Source of the DNA: Streptomyces albogriseolus
GTDB taxonomy: Bacteria; Actinomycetota; Actinomycetes; Streptomycetales; Streptomycetaceae
Length of the DNA stretch: 64,000 nucleotides
NCBI GenBank assembly: GCA_014650475.1
Contig: BMVA01000016.1
Location: 62,001-126,000 of the forward strand
Direction: 5' to 3'
The notes beneath the pieces were generated by a model. That model was not told the DNA's origin. It saw only the letters and a program-made list of their open reading frames with translations, and searched no databases. This document shows positions 53,195-62,523 of the stretch, one piece after another. Positions within the stretch are counted from its first letter, which is position 1. The number at the start of each line of letters is the position of its first letter. The translations under genes were made by a program, and so were the position numbers.

Positions 53195-54637
53195 GTGACT
53201 GCTGCGCCCGCCAAGCCCCGTATCCCGAACGTCCTCGCCGGACGCTACGCCTCCGCCGAGCTCGCCACGCTCTGGTCGCCCGAGCAGAAGGTGAGGCTCG
53301 AGCGGCAGCTCTGGCTCGCCGTGCTGAAGGCCCAGAAGGACCTCGGGATCGAGGTGCCCGACACGGCGATCGCCGACTACGAGCGGGTCCTCGACACCGT
53401 CGACCTGGCCTCGATCGCCGAGCGCGAGAAGGTCACCCGCCACGACGTGAAGGCGCGGATCGAGGAGTTCAACGACCTCGCCGGGCACGAGCACGTGCAC
53501 AAGGGCATGACCTCCCGCGACCTCACCGAGAACGTCGAGCAGCTGCAGATCCGGCTCTCGCTGGAGCTGATGCGCGACCGTACGGTGGCCGTGCTGGCCC
53601 GCCTCGGCAAGCTGGCCGGGGAGTACGGCGAGCTGGTCATGGCCGGCCGTTCGCACAACGTGGCCGCGCAGGCCACCACCCTCGGCAAGCGGTTCGCGAC
53701 CGCCGCCGACGAGCTGCTGGTGGCGTACGGACGGCTGGAGGAGCTGCTGGGCCGCTATCCGCTGCGCGGTATCAAGGGCCCGGTCGGCACCGCGCAGGAC
53801 ATGCTGGACCTGCTCGGCGGGGACGCCGCGAAGCTGGCCGAGCTGGAGCACCGGATCGCCGGTCACCTGGGCTTCTCCCAGGCGTTCACGTCCGTCGGCC
53901 AGGTGTACCCGCGCTCCCTGGACTACGAGGTCGTCACCGCGCTGGTGCAGCTGGCCGCCGCCCCGTCCTCGCTGGCGAAGACGATCCGGCTGATGGCCGG
54001 GCACGAGCTGGTCACCGAGGGCTTCAAGCCGGGCCAGGTCGGCTCCTCCGCGATGCCGCACAAGATGAACACGCGCTCCTGCGAGCGGGTCAACGGCCTG
54101 ATGGTCGTCCTGCGCGGCTACGCCTCGATGACGGGCGAGCTGGCGGGCGACCAGTGGAACGAGGGCGACGTGTCCTGCTCGGTGGTGCGCCGGGTCGCGC
54201 TGCCGGACGCGTTCTTCGCTCTCGACGGGCTGCTGGAGACGTTCCTGACCGTGCTCGACGAGTTCGGCGCCTTCCCGGCCGTCGTGGCCCGGGAGCTGGA
54301 CCGCTATCTGCCGTTCCTCGCCACCACCAAGGTGCTGATGGGCGCGGTCCGCGCCGGTGTGGGCCGTGAGGTCGCCCACGAGGCGATCAAGGAGAACGCC
54401 GTCGCCACCGCGCTCGCCATGCGGGAGCAGGGCGCCGAGCGCAACGACCTGCTGGACAAGCTCGCCGCCGACGAGCGGCTGCCGCTGGGCCGCGCCGAGC
54501 TGGAGGCGCTGATGGCGGACAAGCTGTCCTTCACCGGCGCCGCGGGCGACCAGGTCGCCACCGTGGTCGCCCGCATCGACGCGATCGTGAAGCAGCACCC
54601 GGAGGCCGCCGGCTACACCCCCGGGGCGATCCTCTGA
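53195..54637 (+). CDS. purB: Adenylosuccinate lyase
   Basis: 480 residues, fumarase/aspartase superfamily. The signature loop GSSAMPHKMN lies near residue 286 and TSRDLTEN near 107; HNVAAQATTLGKRFA carries the general acid His region. It cleaves SAICAR and adenylosuccinate in purine synthesis. GTG start 8 nt after TAGACT, no ribosome site, so leaderless. Confidence 0.96.
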   Translation: MTAAPAKPRIPNVLAGRYASAELATLWSPEQKVRLERQLWLAVLKAQKDLGIEVPDTAIADYERVLDTVDLASIAEREKVTRHDVKARIEEFNDLAGHEHVHKGMTSRDLTENVEQLQIRLSLELMRDRTVAVLARLGKLAGEYGELVMAGRSHNVAAQATTLGKRFATAADELLVAYGRLEELLGRYPLRGIKGPVGTAQDMLDLLGGDAAKLAELEHRIAGHLGFSQAFTSVGQVYPRSLDYEVVTALVQLAAAPSSLAKTIRLMAGHELVTEGFKPGQVGSSAMPHKMNTRSCERVNGLMVVLRGYASMTGELAGDQWNEGDVSCSVVRRVALPDAFFALDGLLETFLTVLDEFGAFPAVVARELDRYLPFLATTKVLMGAVRAGVGREVAHEAIKENAVATALAMREQGAERNDLLDKLAADERLPLGRAELEALMADKLSFTGAAGDQVATVVARIDAIVKQHPEAAGYTPGAIL

Positions 54638-54681
54638 GGCGCTTCACCCAGGAGGAACTCGAGGCCGCCCGCGACCGCCTC

Positions 54682-55182
54682 GTGCCGGACGTGGTCGCGG
54701 ACGGTCTGCGGGTGCTGTTCTGCGGCATCAACCCGGGCCTGATGACGGCCGCCACGGGCCACCACTTCGCGCGCCCCGGCAACCGCTTCTGGCCCGCGCT
54801 GCACCGCTCCGGCTTCACCCCGCGGCAGCTGCCGCCGGCGGAGCAGCACGAGCTGCTGTCGTACGGGCTGGGCATCACGAACGTGGTGGCGCGGGCGACC
54901 GCGCGGGCCGACGAGCTGAGCGCCGAGGAGTACCGGGAGGGCGGGCGGGAGCTCGCCGTGAAGGTGGGCCGGCTGCGTCCCCGCTGGCTGGCCGTGCTCG
55001 GGGTGACCGCGTACCGCGCGGCGTTCGACGACCGCACCGCCAAGGTCGGGCCGCAGGCGCGGACGATCGGCGAGTCCCGGGTGTGGGTGCTGCCCAATCC
55101 CAGCGGGCTGAACGCGCACTGGACGCCGACGACGCTCGCGGAGGAGTTCGCGCGGCTGCGGGAGGCGGCGGAGCAGGAGTGA
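54682..55182 (+). CDS. mug: G/U mismatch-specific uracil-DNA glycosylase (Mug)
   Basis: 166 residues from GTG 54682. Motif I GINPGLMTAATGHHFARPGNRFWPAL and motif II LPNPSGLNAHW are the Mug/TDG active-site segments. It removes uracil and ethenocytosine from mismatched DNA. The in-frame upstream sequence RRFTQEELEAARDRL looks like real Mug N-terminus and begins at a CTG (54634) that overlaps the purB stop as CTGA; translation may start there. Confidence 0.88.
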   Translation: MPDVVADGLRVLFCGINPGLMTAATGHHFARPGNRFWPALHRSGFTPRQLPPAEQHELLSYGLGITNVVARATARADELSAEEYREGGRELAVKVGRLRPRWLAVLGVTAYRAAFDDRTAKVGPQARTIGESRVWVLPNPSGLNAHWTPTTLAEEFARLREAAEQE

Positions 55183-55183
55183 C

Positions 55184-55200
55184 GGGACCCTGAGGGTCCC
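55184..55200. terminator. Hairpin between mug and the convergent gene
   Basis: GGGACCC (55184-55190), loop TGA, GGGTCCC (55194-55200); the right arm reaches the stop codon of the minus-strand gene. Confidence 0.65.
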
Positions 55201-55637
55201 TAGGGCGGCGCCGTTTCCGTGACCACGGCCAGGAGCCGCACGCAGTCGCTCGGGTCCCGGGCGGCGAGCGCGACCGCGACCCAGCGGCCGGTCCCCCGCA
55301 CCTCCCACAGCCAGGCCACGCCCGCGTGACGGCTGAGCCAGGCCCACGGCTCGGGTATCTCCTCCCGCTCCGTGCGCAGCTCCACCGTCTGCAGGTTGTA
55401 CGGGTCGGTGTCGCCCCAGCGGGAGGCGAGCAGTTCGTACACCGCGTCGCGGCCCTTCTCGAACTGGTCCACCGTCACCGCCCGGCCCGCCGGACCGAGG
55501 TCCGGGCGGTCGCCGGACTCCAGCACGGCGACATGGTGGCCCGGTCCCGAGAAGCCGACGTCCGACGGGCCGCGCTCCGCCGGGAAGGGCCGGAAGCACA
55601 GCTCGTCGATGAGGGCGATGTGCCGGGCGAGGTTCAT
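55200..55637 (-). CDS. Unrecognised cytosolic protein
   Basis: 145 residues starting MNLARHIALIDELCFRPFPAERGPSDVGFSGPGHHVAVLES. It has no signal, membrane segment or catalytic motif I recognise. It contains ELLASRWGDTDPYNLQTVELR and two conserved-looking Trp-rich stretches (PEPWAWLSRHAGVAWLWEVRGTGRWVAVALA), suggesting an alpha/beta fold. ATG 55637 begins the good coding signal. It stands alone between mug and the ABC exporter. Confidence 0.7.
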   Translation of the reverse strand: MNLARHIALIDELCFRPFPAERGPSDVGFSGPGHHVAVLESGDRPDLGPAGRAVTVDQFEKGRDAVYELLASRWGDTDPYNLQTVELRTEREEIPEPWAWLSRHAGVAWLWEVRGTGRWVAVALAARDPSDCVRLLAVVTETAPP

Positions 55638-55692
55638 GGCTCCAGTAAACCCGCCGCCACTGACAGTTGGCGGCGGGTCAGCCGGCCGTCCC

Positions 55693-56418
55693 TCAGGCGT
55701 CCTGACGGCGCAGCCGCCACGCACCGGCCAGCAGGGCCGCGGCCGTCCAGCACGCGGTGACGGCAAGCCCCGTCCAGGGGCCGAGCGTTCCGTCGGGCTC
55801 GCCGCGCAGCACCGTCTGGCCGGCGCGGTCCGGCATGAAGTCGACGACGGTGCCGAGCGCGTCGCCGACCACGAACGACACGATCAGGATGAACGGGATG
55901 AGCACCGACAGGGTGGCCACCCCGCTGCGCAGCAGCGTCGCCAGTCCGGCCGCGAACAGGGCCATGAGCGTGAGGTACACGGCACCGCCGAGCACACCGC
56001 GGACCTGGTCGGCGGAGGTCAGGCCGTCGGCCGCGTCGCCGAGTCCGGCCGAACCCGCGAGGAGCGCCGCCAGGGACGTCACCAGGGACACGGCCAGCAC
56101 GACCGCGGCGATGGCGGCCGCCTTGGCGGCGAACCACAGCCCGCGCCGCGGGACCGCCGTCAGCGACAGCCGCACGGCGGCGCCCTCGCGGTACTCGGCG
56201 GACACGGCCAGGGAGCCGAAGGCGAGGGCGGCGATCTGCCCGAGGGTGGTGCCGGACAGGGCCGTGAACAGCGGGTCGGCGCCCTGGTCCTCGGGGTCCA
56301 CGGCCGCGAGCGCGGAGAACGCGGTGGTCACCGCGAACAGCGCGAACAGGGTCGCGAGCAGCGAGCGGACGGTGCGGATCTTCAGCCACTCGGAGCGGAA
56401 CACGGGGGCGAACTGCAT
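55693..56418 (-). CDS. ABC-2 type permease
   Basis: 241 residues, six predicted helices; starts MQFAPVFRSEWLKIRTVRSLLATL, the usual entry of ABC-2 permeases with a short cytoplasmic amphipathic helix. FGSLAVSAEYREGAAVRLSLTAVPRR is the family EYR motif. It follows its ATPase by 2 nt. Likely exports an antimicrobial peptide or similar compound. Confidence 0.9.
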   Translation of the reverse strand: MQFAPVFRSEWLKIRTVRSLLATLFALFAVTTAFSALAAVDPEDQGADPLFTALSGTTLGQIAALAFGSLAVSAEYREGAAVRLSLTAVPRRGLWFAAKAAAIAAVVLAVSLVTSLAALLAGSAGLGDAADGLTSADQVRGVLGGAVYLTLMALFAAGLATLLRSGVATLSVLIPFILIVSFVVGDALGTVVDFMPDRAGQTVLRGEPDGTLGPWTGLAVTACWTAAALLAGAWRLRRQDA

Positions 56419-56420
56419 GG

Positions 56421-57341
56421 TCAGGCCTCCTGGGGCTGGGTGGCGAACTCGGTCTCGGCGGCGGTCAGATCGAGGTAGGCCTGCTCCAGGGTGCCCTCGT
56501 CGGCGGTGAGTTCGAGGAGCGGCACCCCCTCGGCGGAGGCGAGGCGCCCGATGTCGTCCACGCGCGCGTCGGGCACGGTCCAGTGGCCGTCGGGGTGGCG
56601 GACCGCCTGGCGGCCGTGGCGGGCCAGGGCGCGCTCCAGGGCGTCGGGGTCGGAGGTGCGGACCCGTACGGCGGGCCGCACGCGCGCGTCGATGAACTCC
56701 CGCATGGGGGTGTCGGCCAGCAGCCGGCCCCGGCCGAGGACGACGAGGTGGTCGGCGAACGCGGCGGTCTCGTGCATCAGATGACTGGACACCAGCACGG
56801 TCCGCCCCTCGTCCGCGAGCCGGCGCAGCAGTCCGCGGATCCACACGATGCCCTCCGGGTCGAGGCCGTTGGACGGCTCGTCGAGCATCACCACCTCCGG
56901 GTCGCCGAGCAGCGCGGCGGCGATGCCGAGCCGCTGCCGCATGCCGAGCGAGTACGTCCGCACCCGTCGGCGGGCCGCCGGAGCCAGCCCGGTCTCCTCC
57001 AGCACCTCGTCCACCCGGCGGTCCTGGATGCGGTGGGTCGCCGCCAGGACGCGCAGATGGTCGCGGCCGGTGCGGGAGCCGAGCGCGGCGCCGGCGTCGA
57101 GCAACGCGCCCACCCGTCGCAGGGGTTCGCGCAGGGACGCGTACGGCCGGCCGCCGAGGGTGGCGGAGCCGGAGGTGGGGTGGTCCAGGCCGAGCACCAG
57201 GCGCATGGTGGTGGACTTGCCGGCGCCGTTGGGGCCGAGGAAGCCGGTGACGCGGCCGGGCGGCACGGTGAACGTGAGGTCGTCGACGGCTCGTCCGGCG
57301 CCGTACTCCTTGGTGAGGTCGCGGACGTCGATGCTGGTCAT
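56421..57341 (-). CDS. ABC transporter ATP-binding protein
   Basis: 306 residues. Walker A GPNGAGKST, signature YSLGMRQRLGIAAAL, Walker B VVMLDEPSNGLDPEG, H-loop SSHLMHE; C-terminal region (about 215-305) of the DrrA/BcrA type. It works with the downstream ABC-2 permease. Divergent from a NarL-type two-component system that likely controls it, as in bacitracin and lantibiotic sensing modules. Confidence 0.94.
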   Translation of the reverse strand: MTSIDVRDLTKEYGAGRAVDDLTFTVPPGRVTGFLGPNGAGKSTTMRLVLGLDHPTSGSATLGGRPYASLREPLRRVGALLDAGAALGSRTGRDHLRVLAATHRIQDRRVDEVLEETGLAPAARRRVRTYSLGMRQRLGIAAALLGDPEVVMLDEPSNGLDPEGIVWIRGLLRRLADEGRTVLVSSHLMHETAAFADHLVVLGRGRLLADTPMREFIDARVRPAVRVRTSDPDALERALARHGRQAVRHPDGHWTVPDARVDDIGRLASAEGVPLLELTADEGTLEQAYLDLTAAETEFATQPQEA

Positions 57342-57397
57342 GGCATCAGCGTGGCGGACCGTGCCCCCGCGGGGCCTCCCCCGCGGGTGGGCCGTCC

Positions 57398-57415
57398 CTC
57401 CCCCGTGCGGGGGAG
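57398..57415. other. Hairpin in the divergent ABC/two-component control region
   Basis: CTCCCCCG (57398-57405), loop TG, CGGGGGAG (57408-57415), in the 107-bp region between ATPase and sensor kinase starts. Could be operator, attenuator or chance in GC-rich DNA. Confidence 0.4.
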
Positions 57416-57448
57416 CCCGTCGTCGGCGCCGGGTGACACGATGACGGG

Positions 57449-58603
57449 ATGGTCCGGCTGCTGCGCCCGCTGCTCCGCGGGAGGACGTACACCCGGCTGC
57501 TGCACATGTGGGTGCCGGTGGCCGCGGTCAGCGTGTGGTGGTGGGTGCAGCCGGAGCTGCCCTGGGTGCCGCTGGTCGTGCTGGTGCCGGTGGGGCTGCT
57601 GCCGGGGGCGCGGGTGGCCGAGGTGATGCAGGCCCGGCTGCTGCTCACCCCGGACGAGGCGGAGCCGGACTTCGCCACGCGGCCCGCGACGGCCTGGCGG
57701 GACCGCTGGCGGACCGTGCTGTGGCTGGAGATCCGGGCCCTGGTCGGCGCGGTGGTCGCGTATGCCACGGTCTGGCTGCCGATCATGGCGTACGCCCTGG
57801 CCGCCCGCGCCGTGGGGCACAGGACCGGGGACCTGCCACCGATGCCGGGGCCGCCGGACTGGGTGTTCGGCCTGCTGGCGCCGCTGCCGCTCGTCGCGCT
57901 GTACGCGGTCGTGGCCGGCCTCGGCGCAGGGCTCACCGGCGTCGCGCGGCGGCTGCTGGGCCCGTCGGTCGCCGAGCGTCTCGCGGCCGTCGAGGAGCGC
58001 ACCGAGCAGCTGCTGGAGCGCACCCGTATCGCGCGCGAGCTGCACGACTCCATCGGGCACGCGCTGACCGTGGCGGTCGTGCAGGCGGGGGCCGCCCGCG
58101 CGGCGAACAGCCCGGAGTTCACCGAACGCGCCCTCGCCGCCGTCGAGGAGACCGGCAGGGCCGCCCTTGAGGACCTGGAGCGGGTGCTCGGCGTGCTCCG
58201 CGAGTCGGAGCGGCCCGCGAGCGCCCGGCCGACGCTCACCGACGCCGACCGGCTGCTGGAGTCCGCGCGGGCCTCAGGGGCGACGGTCGACGCCGAGGTC
58301 ACCGGGCCGCTGGAGACCCTGCCGGGCCCCGTCTCCCGCGAGGGCTACCGCATCCTCCAGGAGGCGCTGACCAACGTGCTGCGGCACGCGGGCGCGGTGC
58401 CCGCCCGGGTGCGGGTGGCCGCCGCGGACGGCCTGCTGACGCTGGAGGTGCGCAATCCGCTGCCGGACGGCCGGCCCGCCCCCGGCCGTGGCAGCGGCCT
58501 GCGCGGCATACGCGAGCGGGCTGCGCTGCTCGGCGGGCGGGCGCACACCGGCCCGGACGGCGCCGGGGACTGGCAGGTGCGGGTCGAACTGCCCCTGGGC
58601 TGA
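57449..58603 (+). CDS. NarL-type sensor histidine kinase
   Basis: 384 residues. Four membrane helices (about 17-34, 38-55, 95-120, 140-165), then HisKA_3 with phospho-acceptor His199 in [15 protein letters not shown], and HATPase_c with [12 protein letters not shown] and [16 protein letters not shown]. Its few extracellular loops suggest it senses a membrane ligand or the adjacent ABC transporter. Pairs with the response regulator 14 nt downstream. Confidence 0.92.
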   Translation: MVRLLRPLLRGRTYTRLLHMWVPVAAVSVWWWVQPELPWVPLVVLVPVGLLPGARVAEVMQARLLLTPDEAEPDFATRPATAWRDRWRTVLWLEIRALVGAVVAYATVWLPIMAYALAARAVGHRTGDLPPMPGPPDWVFGLLAPLPLVALYAVVAGLGAGLTGVARRLLGPSVAERLAAVEERTEQLLERTRIARELHDSIGHALTVAVVQAGAARAANSPEFTERALAAVEETGRAALEDLERVLGVLRESERPASARPTLTDADRLLESARASGATVDAEVTGPLETLPGPVSREGYRILQEALTNVLRHAGAVPARVRVAAADGLLTLEVRNPLPDGRPAPGRGSGLRGIRERAALLGGRAHTGPDGAGDWQVRVELPLG

Positions 58604-58617
58604 TCTACGCTGGGCGG

Positions 58618-59280
58618 ATGCCGGTCAGAGTGCTCCTCGTCGACGACGAACCCCTGGTCCGCGCGGGGCTCCGGGCCGTGCTGGAGGCGCAGCCGGACAT
58701 CGAGGTCGCCGGGGAGGCGGCCGACGGGGCCGCGGTGATCCCGCTGGTGCGGCAGCTGCGCCCTGACGTGGTCGCCATGGACGTGCGGATGCCGCTGCTG
58801 GACGGCATCGAGGCCACGCGCGCGCTGCTGCGGACGGTGGCAGAGCCGCCGAAGATCCTCGTGGTGACGACCTTCGAGAACGACGAGTACGTGTACGAGG
58901 CGCTGCGTGCCGGGGCGGACGGGTTCCTGCTGAAGCGGGCCCGGCCCGCGGAGATCGTGCACGCGGTGCGGCTGATCGCCGAGGGCGAGTCGCTGCTGTT
59001 CCCCGCCTCGGTACGGCGGCTGGCGGCGGAGTACGGCGAGAGCGGCGGGAACCGCGCGGCCCGCGCCGAGCTGGAGCGCGCCCGGCTGACCGAACGGGAG
59101 GGCGAGGTGCTCCGGCTGATGGCGCGTGGGCTGTCGAACGCGGAGATCGCCGCCCGGCTGGTGGTCGGCACGGAGACGGTGAAGTCGCATGTGAGCGCCG
59201 TGCTGGCGAAGCTGGGCGCGCGGGACCGTACGCAGGCGGTGATCACGGCGTACGAGTCGGGGTTCGTGGCGCCGGGCTGA
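58618..59280 (+). CDS. NarL/LuxR-type response regulator
   Basis: 220 residues. Receiver with Asp55 in AMDVRMP and Lys106 in FLLKRARP; LuxR helix-turn-helix (about 155-215) with [52 protein letters not shown]. Likely target: the divergent ABC-2 exporter operon. Confidence 0.95.
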   Translation: MPVRVLLVDDEPLVRAGLRAVLEAQPDIEVAGEAADGAAVIPLVRQLRPDVVAMDVRMPLLDGIEATRALLRTVAEPPKILVVTTFENDEYVYEALRAGADGFLLKRARPAEIVHAVRLIAEGESLLFPASVRRLAAEYGESGGNRAARAELERARLTEREGEVLRLMARGLSNAEIAARLVVGTETVKSHVSAVLAKLGARDRTQAVITAYESGFVAPG

Positions 59281-59389
59281 GCGGCTCGCGTCCGCGGGCC
59301 CGCGGGCGGGGTGCCCGCCCGGTGGTCGCCGGGGTGCGCGGCGCCGAGTACGATCCGCCCCACACGCGCACGAGCTGGGAGGACGGACG

Positions 59390-60547
59390 GTGGGTCGGCT
59401 GACCGGCGGGGATCCCTCGCTGCTGCGGAGGATCAACTCCGCGGTGGTACTGCACGCGTTGCGGGCCACGGACTGCGCGACGCTGACCGAGGTGACCCGG
59501 GTGACGGGGCTGTCCCGGCCGACGGTCGAGGGCGTCGTGGAGGGTCTGATCGAGGCGGGTCTGGTCGTGGAGGCGGCGGCCGGCGAGGGCGCCGCACGGC
59601 GTCAGGGCCGACCGGCGCGGCGGTTCCGCTTCCGGGCGGAGGCGGGGCATCTGCTGGGCCTGGAGATCGGGGTGCACCGGGTGGCCGCGCTGCTGGCCGA
59701 CCTGGACGGCCGGGTCATCGGCGCGCAGGTGCGGGACGTGGACGAGACGGTCGACGCCGACGAGCGTCTGGACCGGCTGCGGACGGCCGTCGCGGAGCTG
59801 CTGCGGCGGGCCGGGGTGCCGCGCGGATCGCTGCGGGCGGTCGGCGTGGGCACCCCCGGGATCGTCGACGCGGACGGCACGGTGCGGCTGGGCACGGCGC
59901 TGCCCGGCTGGACGGGGCTGAGCCTGGGCAAGCGGCTGAGCCGCTCCTTCACGTGCCCGGTGCTGGTGGAGAACGACGCCAACGCGGCGGTGGTCGCGGA
60001 GCACTGGAAGGGCTCGGCGAAGGGCCGCGACGACGTGGTGTTCGTCCTGGCGGGGCTGAGCCCGGGGGCCGGTTCGCTGATCGGCGGGCGGCTGCACCGC
60101 GGCTACGGCGGGGCGGCCGGCGAGATCGGGGCGCTGCATCTGCTGGGCCGTGAGGCGACGCCGGAGACGCTGCTGTCGACCACGGACGAGCCGCTGCACC
60201 CGCTGGACGAGCAGGCCGTGGCCCAGGTGTTCGCGCAGGCGCGTGAGGGCGACCAGCGGGCGCTGGCGGCGATGGACCGGTTCATCCGGCGGCTGGTCCA
60301 CGACGTGGCGGCGCTGGTGCTGGCGCTCGACCCGGAACTGGTCGTGATCGGGGGCTGGGCGGCCGGTCTTGACGGGGTGCTGGAGCCGCTGCGCCGCGAG
60401 CTGGCGCGCTACTGCCTGCGCCCCCCGGAGGTCACCCTGTCCCTGCTGGGCGAGGCGGCGGTGGCGACGGGCGCGGTGCGGCTGGCGCTCGACCATGTCG
60501 AGGAGCAGCTCTTCGCCGTGGAGGGCACGGTGACGGCACGCCGCTGA
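59390..60547 (+). CDS. ROK-family transcriptional regulator without zinc motif
   Basis: 385 residues. N-terminal MarR-like helix-turn-helix (about 15-70) and a ROK fold with VGVGTPGIVD, VENDANAAVVAEHW and GAAGEIGALHL. The CxCGxxGC zinc site and the GxxGxT kinase phosphate loop of sugar-kinase ROK members are missing, so it should be a sugar- or derivative-sensing repressor, not a kinase. GTG 59390 has GGGAGG 7 nt upstream; TACGAT at about 59349-59354 is a possible -10. Confidence 0.85.
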   Translation: MGRLTGGDPSLLRRINSAVVLHALRATDCATLTEVTRVTGLSRPTVEGVVEGLIEAGLVVEAAAGEGAARRQGRPARRFRFRAEAGHLLGLEIGVHRVAALLADLDGRVIGAQVRDVDETVDADERLDRLRTAVAELLRRAGVPRGSLRAVGVGTPGIVDADGTVRLGTALPGWTGLSLGKRLSRSFTCPVLVENDANAAVVAEHWKGSAKGRDDVVFVLAGLSPGAGSLIGGRLHRGYGGAAGEIGALHLLGREATPETLLSTTDEPLHPLDEQAVAQVFAQAREGDQRALAAMDRFIRRLVHDVAALVLALDPELVVIGGWAAGLDGVLEPLRRELARYCLRPPEVTLSLLGEAAVATGAVRLALDHVEEQLFAVEGTVTARR

Positions 60548-60553
60548 CGGACG

Positions 60554-60581
60554 CGCGCCGTGGGGCGGACCCCACGGCGCG
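60554..60581. terminator. Bidirectional terminator between ROK and GntR genes
   Basis: A perfect 12-bp stem CGCGCCGTGGGG (60554-60565) against 60570-60581 with a CGGA loop. Confidence 0.8.
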
Positions 60582-60608
60582 TCGACGGTGCGTCGGAAGG
60601 CCCCGCGG

Positions 60609-61370
60609 TCAGGACGCCTGGCGCTCCGGGCCGTGGTGTATCTCGACACCTCCGAAGTCGCCGAAGGTCAGACGGCAGGTGTCCGCGCGGTACGTGGCCA
60701 CCGAGAGCGCGGCGGTGCGGCCGCGGGCGATGTAGCGGGTGGTGACGACGAGGACGGGGGCGCCGGGCAGGCGGTCCAGTTCCTTCGACTCGTCCGCGCC
60801 GGCCGAGCCGAGCTCCACCGCGTTCTCCTGGCGCTCCAGCTCCAGGCGCTGCAGTTCGCGCAGCACCGCACGGGCGCGCGCCGCGCCGGACGGGGCGTCG
60901 ATGCCGGAGAGGTCGGGCACCGAGGCGGCCGGGACGTACAGCAGCTCGGACGCGACGGGCTGGCCGCGGGAGACGCGGGAGCGGCGCACGATGTGCACGG
61001 CCTCGTCGCTGCCGGTCACCAGGGGCTCGGCGAGGGCGGGGGGCGGCACCTCGAGCCGGCAGTCCACGGCGTGCCACGCGTCGTCCGGGCCGCCGGGCCA
61101 GGCGTGCTGCTCGCTGCCGACGGAGACGCCCATGCGCGGCGGGGCGACGGTGGTGCCCACCCCGCGGCGGCGCTGCAGCCGGCCTTCCAGCTCGAGCTGT
61201 TCCAGGGCCTGCCGGAGCGTGGCGCGCGCGACGCCGAAGCGGGCGGCCAGGTCGCGCTCGTTGGGCAGGATCTCGCCCACGGAGAACTCCGAGTCCAGCG
61301 CTTCGCTGAGCACGGTCTTCAGATGCCAGTACTTCGGTTCCGGCACCGATTCCAGCTGCGTGGTCCCCAC
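60609..61370 (-). CDS. GntR-family (HutC subfamily) transcriptional regulator
   Basis: 253 residues. Winged helix (about 13-78; ILPNERDLAARFGVARATLRQALEQLELEGRLQRRRGVGTTV) and a UTRA effector domain (about 95-245). The closest kin I recall are DasR-like regulators of amino-sugar use. GTG 61370 is preceded by GGAGG at 5 nt; a GTG at 61436 would be nearly leaderless but adds no conserved sequence. Its promoter contains a palindromic operator, so it is autoregulated. Confidence 0.88.
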   Translation of the reverse strand: MGTTQLESVPEPKYWHLKTVLSEALDSEFSVGEILPNERDLAARFGVARATLRQALEQLELEGRLQRRRGVGTTVAPPRMGVSVGSEQHAWPGGPDDAWHAVDCRLEVPPPALAEPLVTGSDEAVHIVRRSRVSRGQPVASELLYVPAASVPDLSGIDAPSGAARARAVLRELQRLELERQENAVELGSAGADESKELDRLPGAPVLVVTTRYIARGRTAALSVATYRADTCRLTFGDFGGVEIHHGPERQAS

Positions 61371-61445
61371 CCTGTCCTCCACGATCGCCGTGTCCGGCGG
61401 CGTTTTAGCGCCCTTGTTTATTAAAGGTTGTTTCACTTCTCTGCG

Positions 61446-61480
61446 ACCATAGGGCGGCCACGGGACTTGGTCAATACCAA
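61446..61480 (-). promoter_or_regulatory. Promoter and operator of the GntR gene
   Basis: On the minus strand TTGACC (61474-61469), a 17-nt spacer and TATGGT (61451-61446). The perfect dyad TTGGT-caat-ACCAA (61467-61480) covers the -35. It resembles the TGGTCTAGACCA-type sites of HutC/DasR regulators. Confidence 0.7.
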
Positions 61481-61523
61481 TCGGCGGTGCGGCGGGGGCC
61501 CTTACGGGACGGGCGGAACGCGC

Positions 61524-62411
61524 CTACGGGAGCGCGGCGAGGGCGGCCAGTTTGTCGGGGTTGCGGACCACGTAGACCGTGCGGATCCGGTCGCCGTCGG
61601 CGTCGATCTGCACGACCGTGTCGGGCTTCCCGCCGGACAGCACGAGCAGGGCGGGCCCGCCGTTGAGCTCGATCATGCGGACGGACGCGTCCGGCAGCCC
61701 CTTGACGGCCACACCGACGAAGAAGCGGCCCACGTGGTCGGCGCCGTCCAGGACCCGCAGCGGGGCGCGCGCCTTGCCGCCGCTGTCGCCGACGAGCCGG
61801 ACGTCCGGGGCGAGCAGCTCCATCAGGCCCGCCAGGTCTCCCCCGGCGGCGGCGTCCAGGAAGCGTTCGGTGAGGTCGCGGCGGCGGGCGGGGTCGACGT
61901 CGTAACGGGGGCGCCGTTCGTCGACGTGGCGGCGGGCGCGGGCGGCGAGCTGGCGCACGGCCGCCTCGCCGCGGTCGAGCATGGCCGCGATGTCGGCGTA
62001 CGGGTAGCCGAACGCCTCCCGCAGCACGAACACCGCGCGCTCCAGCGGGGAGAGCGTCTCCAGGACGACGAGCACCGCGAGGGACACGGAGTCGGCGAGC
62101 ACCGCCCGCTCGGCGGTGTCCGTCACGGTGTCGCCGAAGTCGGTGGCGAAGGGCTCGGGCAGCCAGGGGCCGACGTAGGTCTCGCCGCGTGCCTTGATCT
62201 GCCGGAGCCGGTCGACGGCGAGGCGGGTGGTGATCCGCACCAGGAAGCCGCGCGGCTCGCGCACGGCGGTCCGGTCGCCGCCGGACCAGCGCAGCCACGC
62301 GTCCTGGACGACGTCCTCGGCGTCGGCCACCCGCCCCAGCATGCGGTAGGCGACGCCCATGAGCACGGGCCGGTGTTCCTCGAAGAGCTCGGTCGCGGTG
62401 TCGGCGGTCAC
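61524..62411 (-). CDS. sigJ: ECF41-type RNA polymerase sigma factor (SigJ-like)
   Basis: 295 residues. Sigma region 2 (about 8-75; AEDVVQDAWLRW), region 4 (about 110-165; LSPLERAVFVLREAFGYPYADIAAMLDRGEAAVRQLAARARRHV), the WLPEP linker motif, and a SnoaL-like C-terminal domain (about 175-290) that replaces an anti-sigma factor. Group ECF41 is usually beside a carboxymuconolactone decarboxylase or oxidoreductase gene; here an alpha/beta hydrolase gene is divergent. GTG start. Confidence 0.92.
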   Translation of the reverse strand: MTADTATELFEEHRPVLMGVAYRMLGRVADAEDVVQDAWLRWSGGDRTAVREPRGFLVRITTRLAVDRLRQIKARGETYVGPWLPEPFATDFGDTVTDTAERAVLADSVSLAVLVVLETLSPLERAVFVLREAFGYPYADIAAMLDRGEAAVRQLAARARRHVDERRPRYDVDPARRRDLTERFLDAAAGGDLAGLMELLAPDVRLVGDSGGKARAPLRVLDGADHVGRFFVGVAVKGLPDASVRMIELNGGPALLVLSGGKPDTVVQIDADGDRIRTVYVVRNPDKLAALAALP

Positions 62412-62523
62412 GAGGTCATCCCAGCGGACGGGTGCGGGTGTGTCCAGGCGGCGCCGGGGCCTCGAGGGCGGTGGGCGGCGTGATGGGCTACCCGTCGGTA
62501 GTAATTGCTGACAAGCTGTCTAC

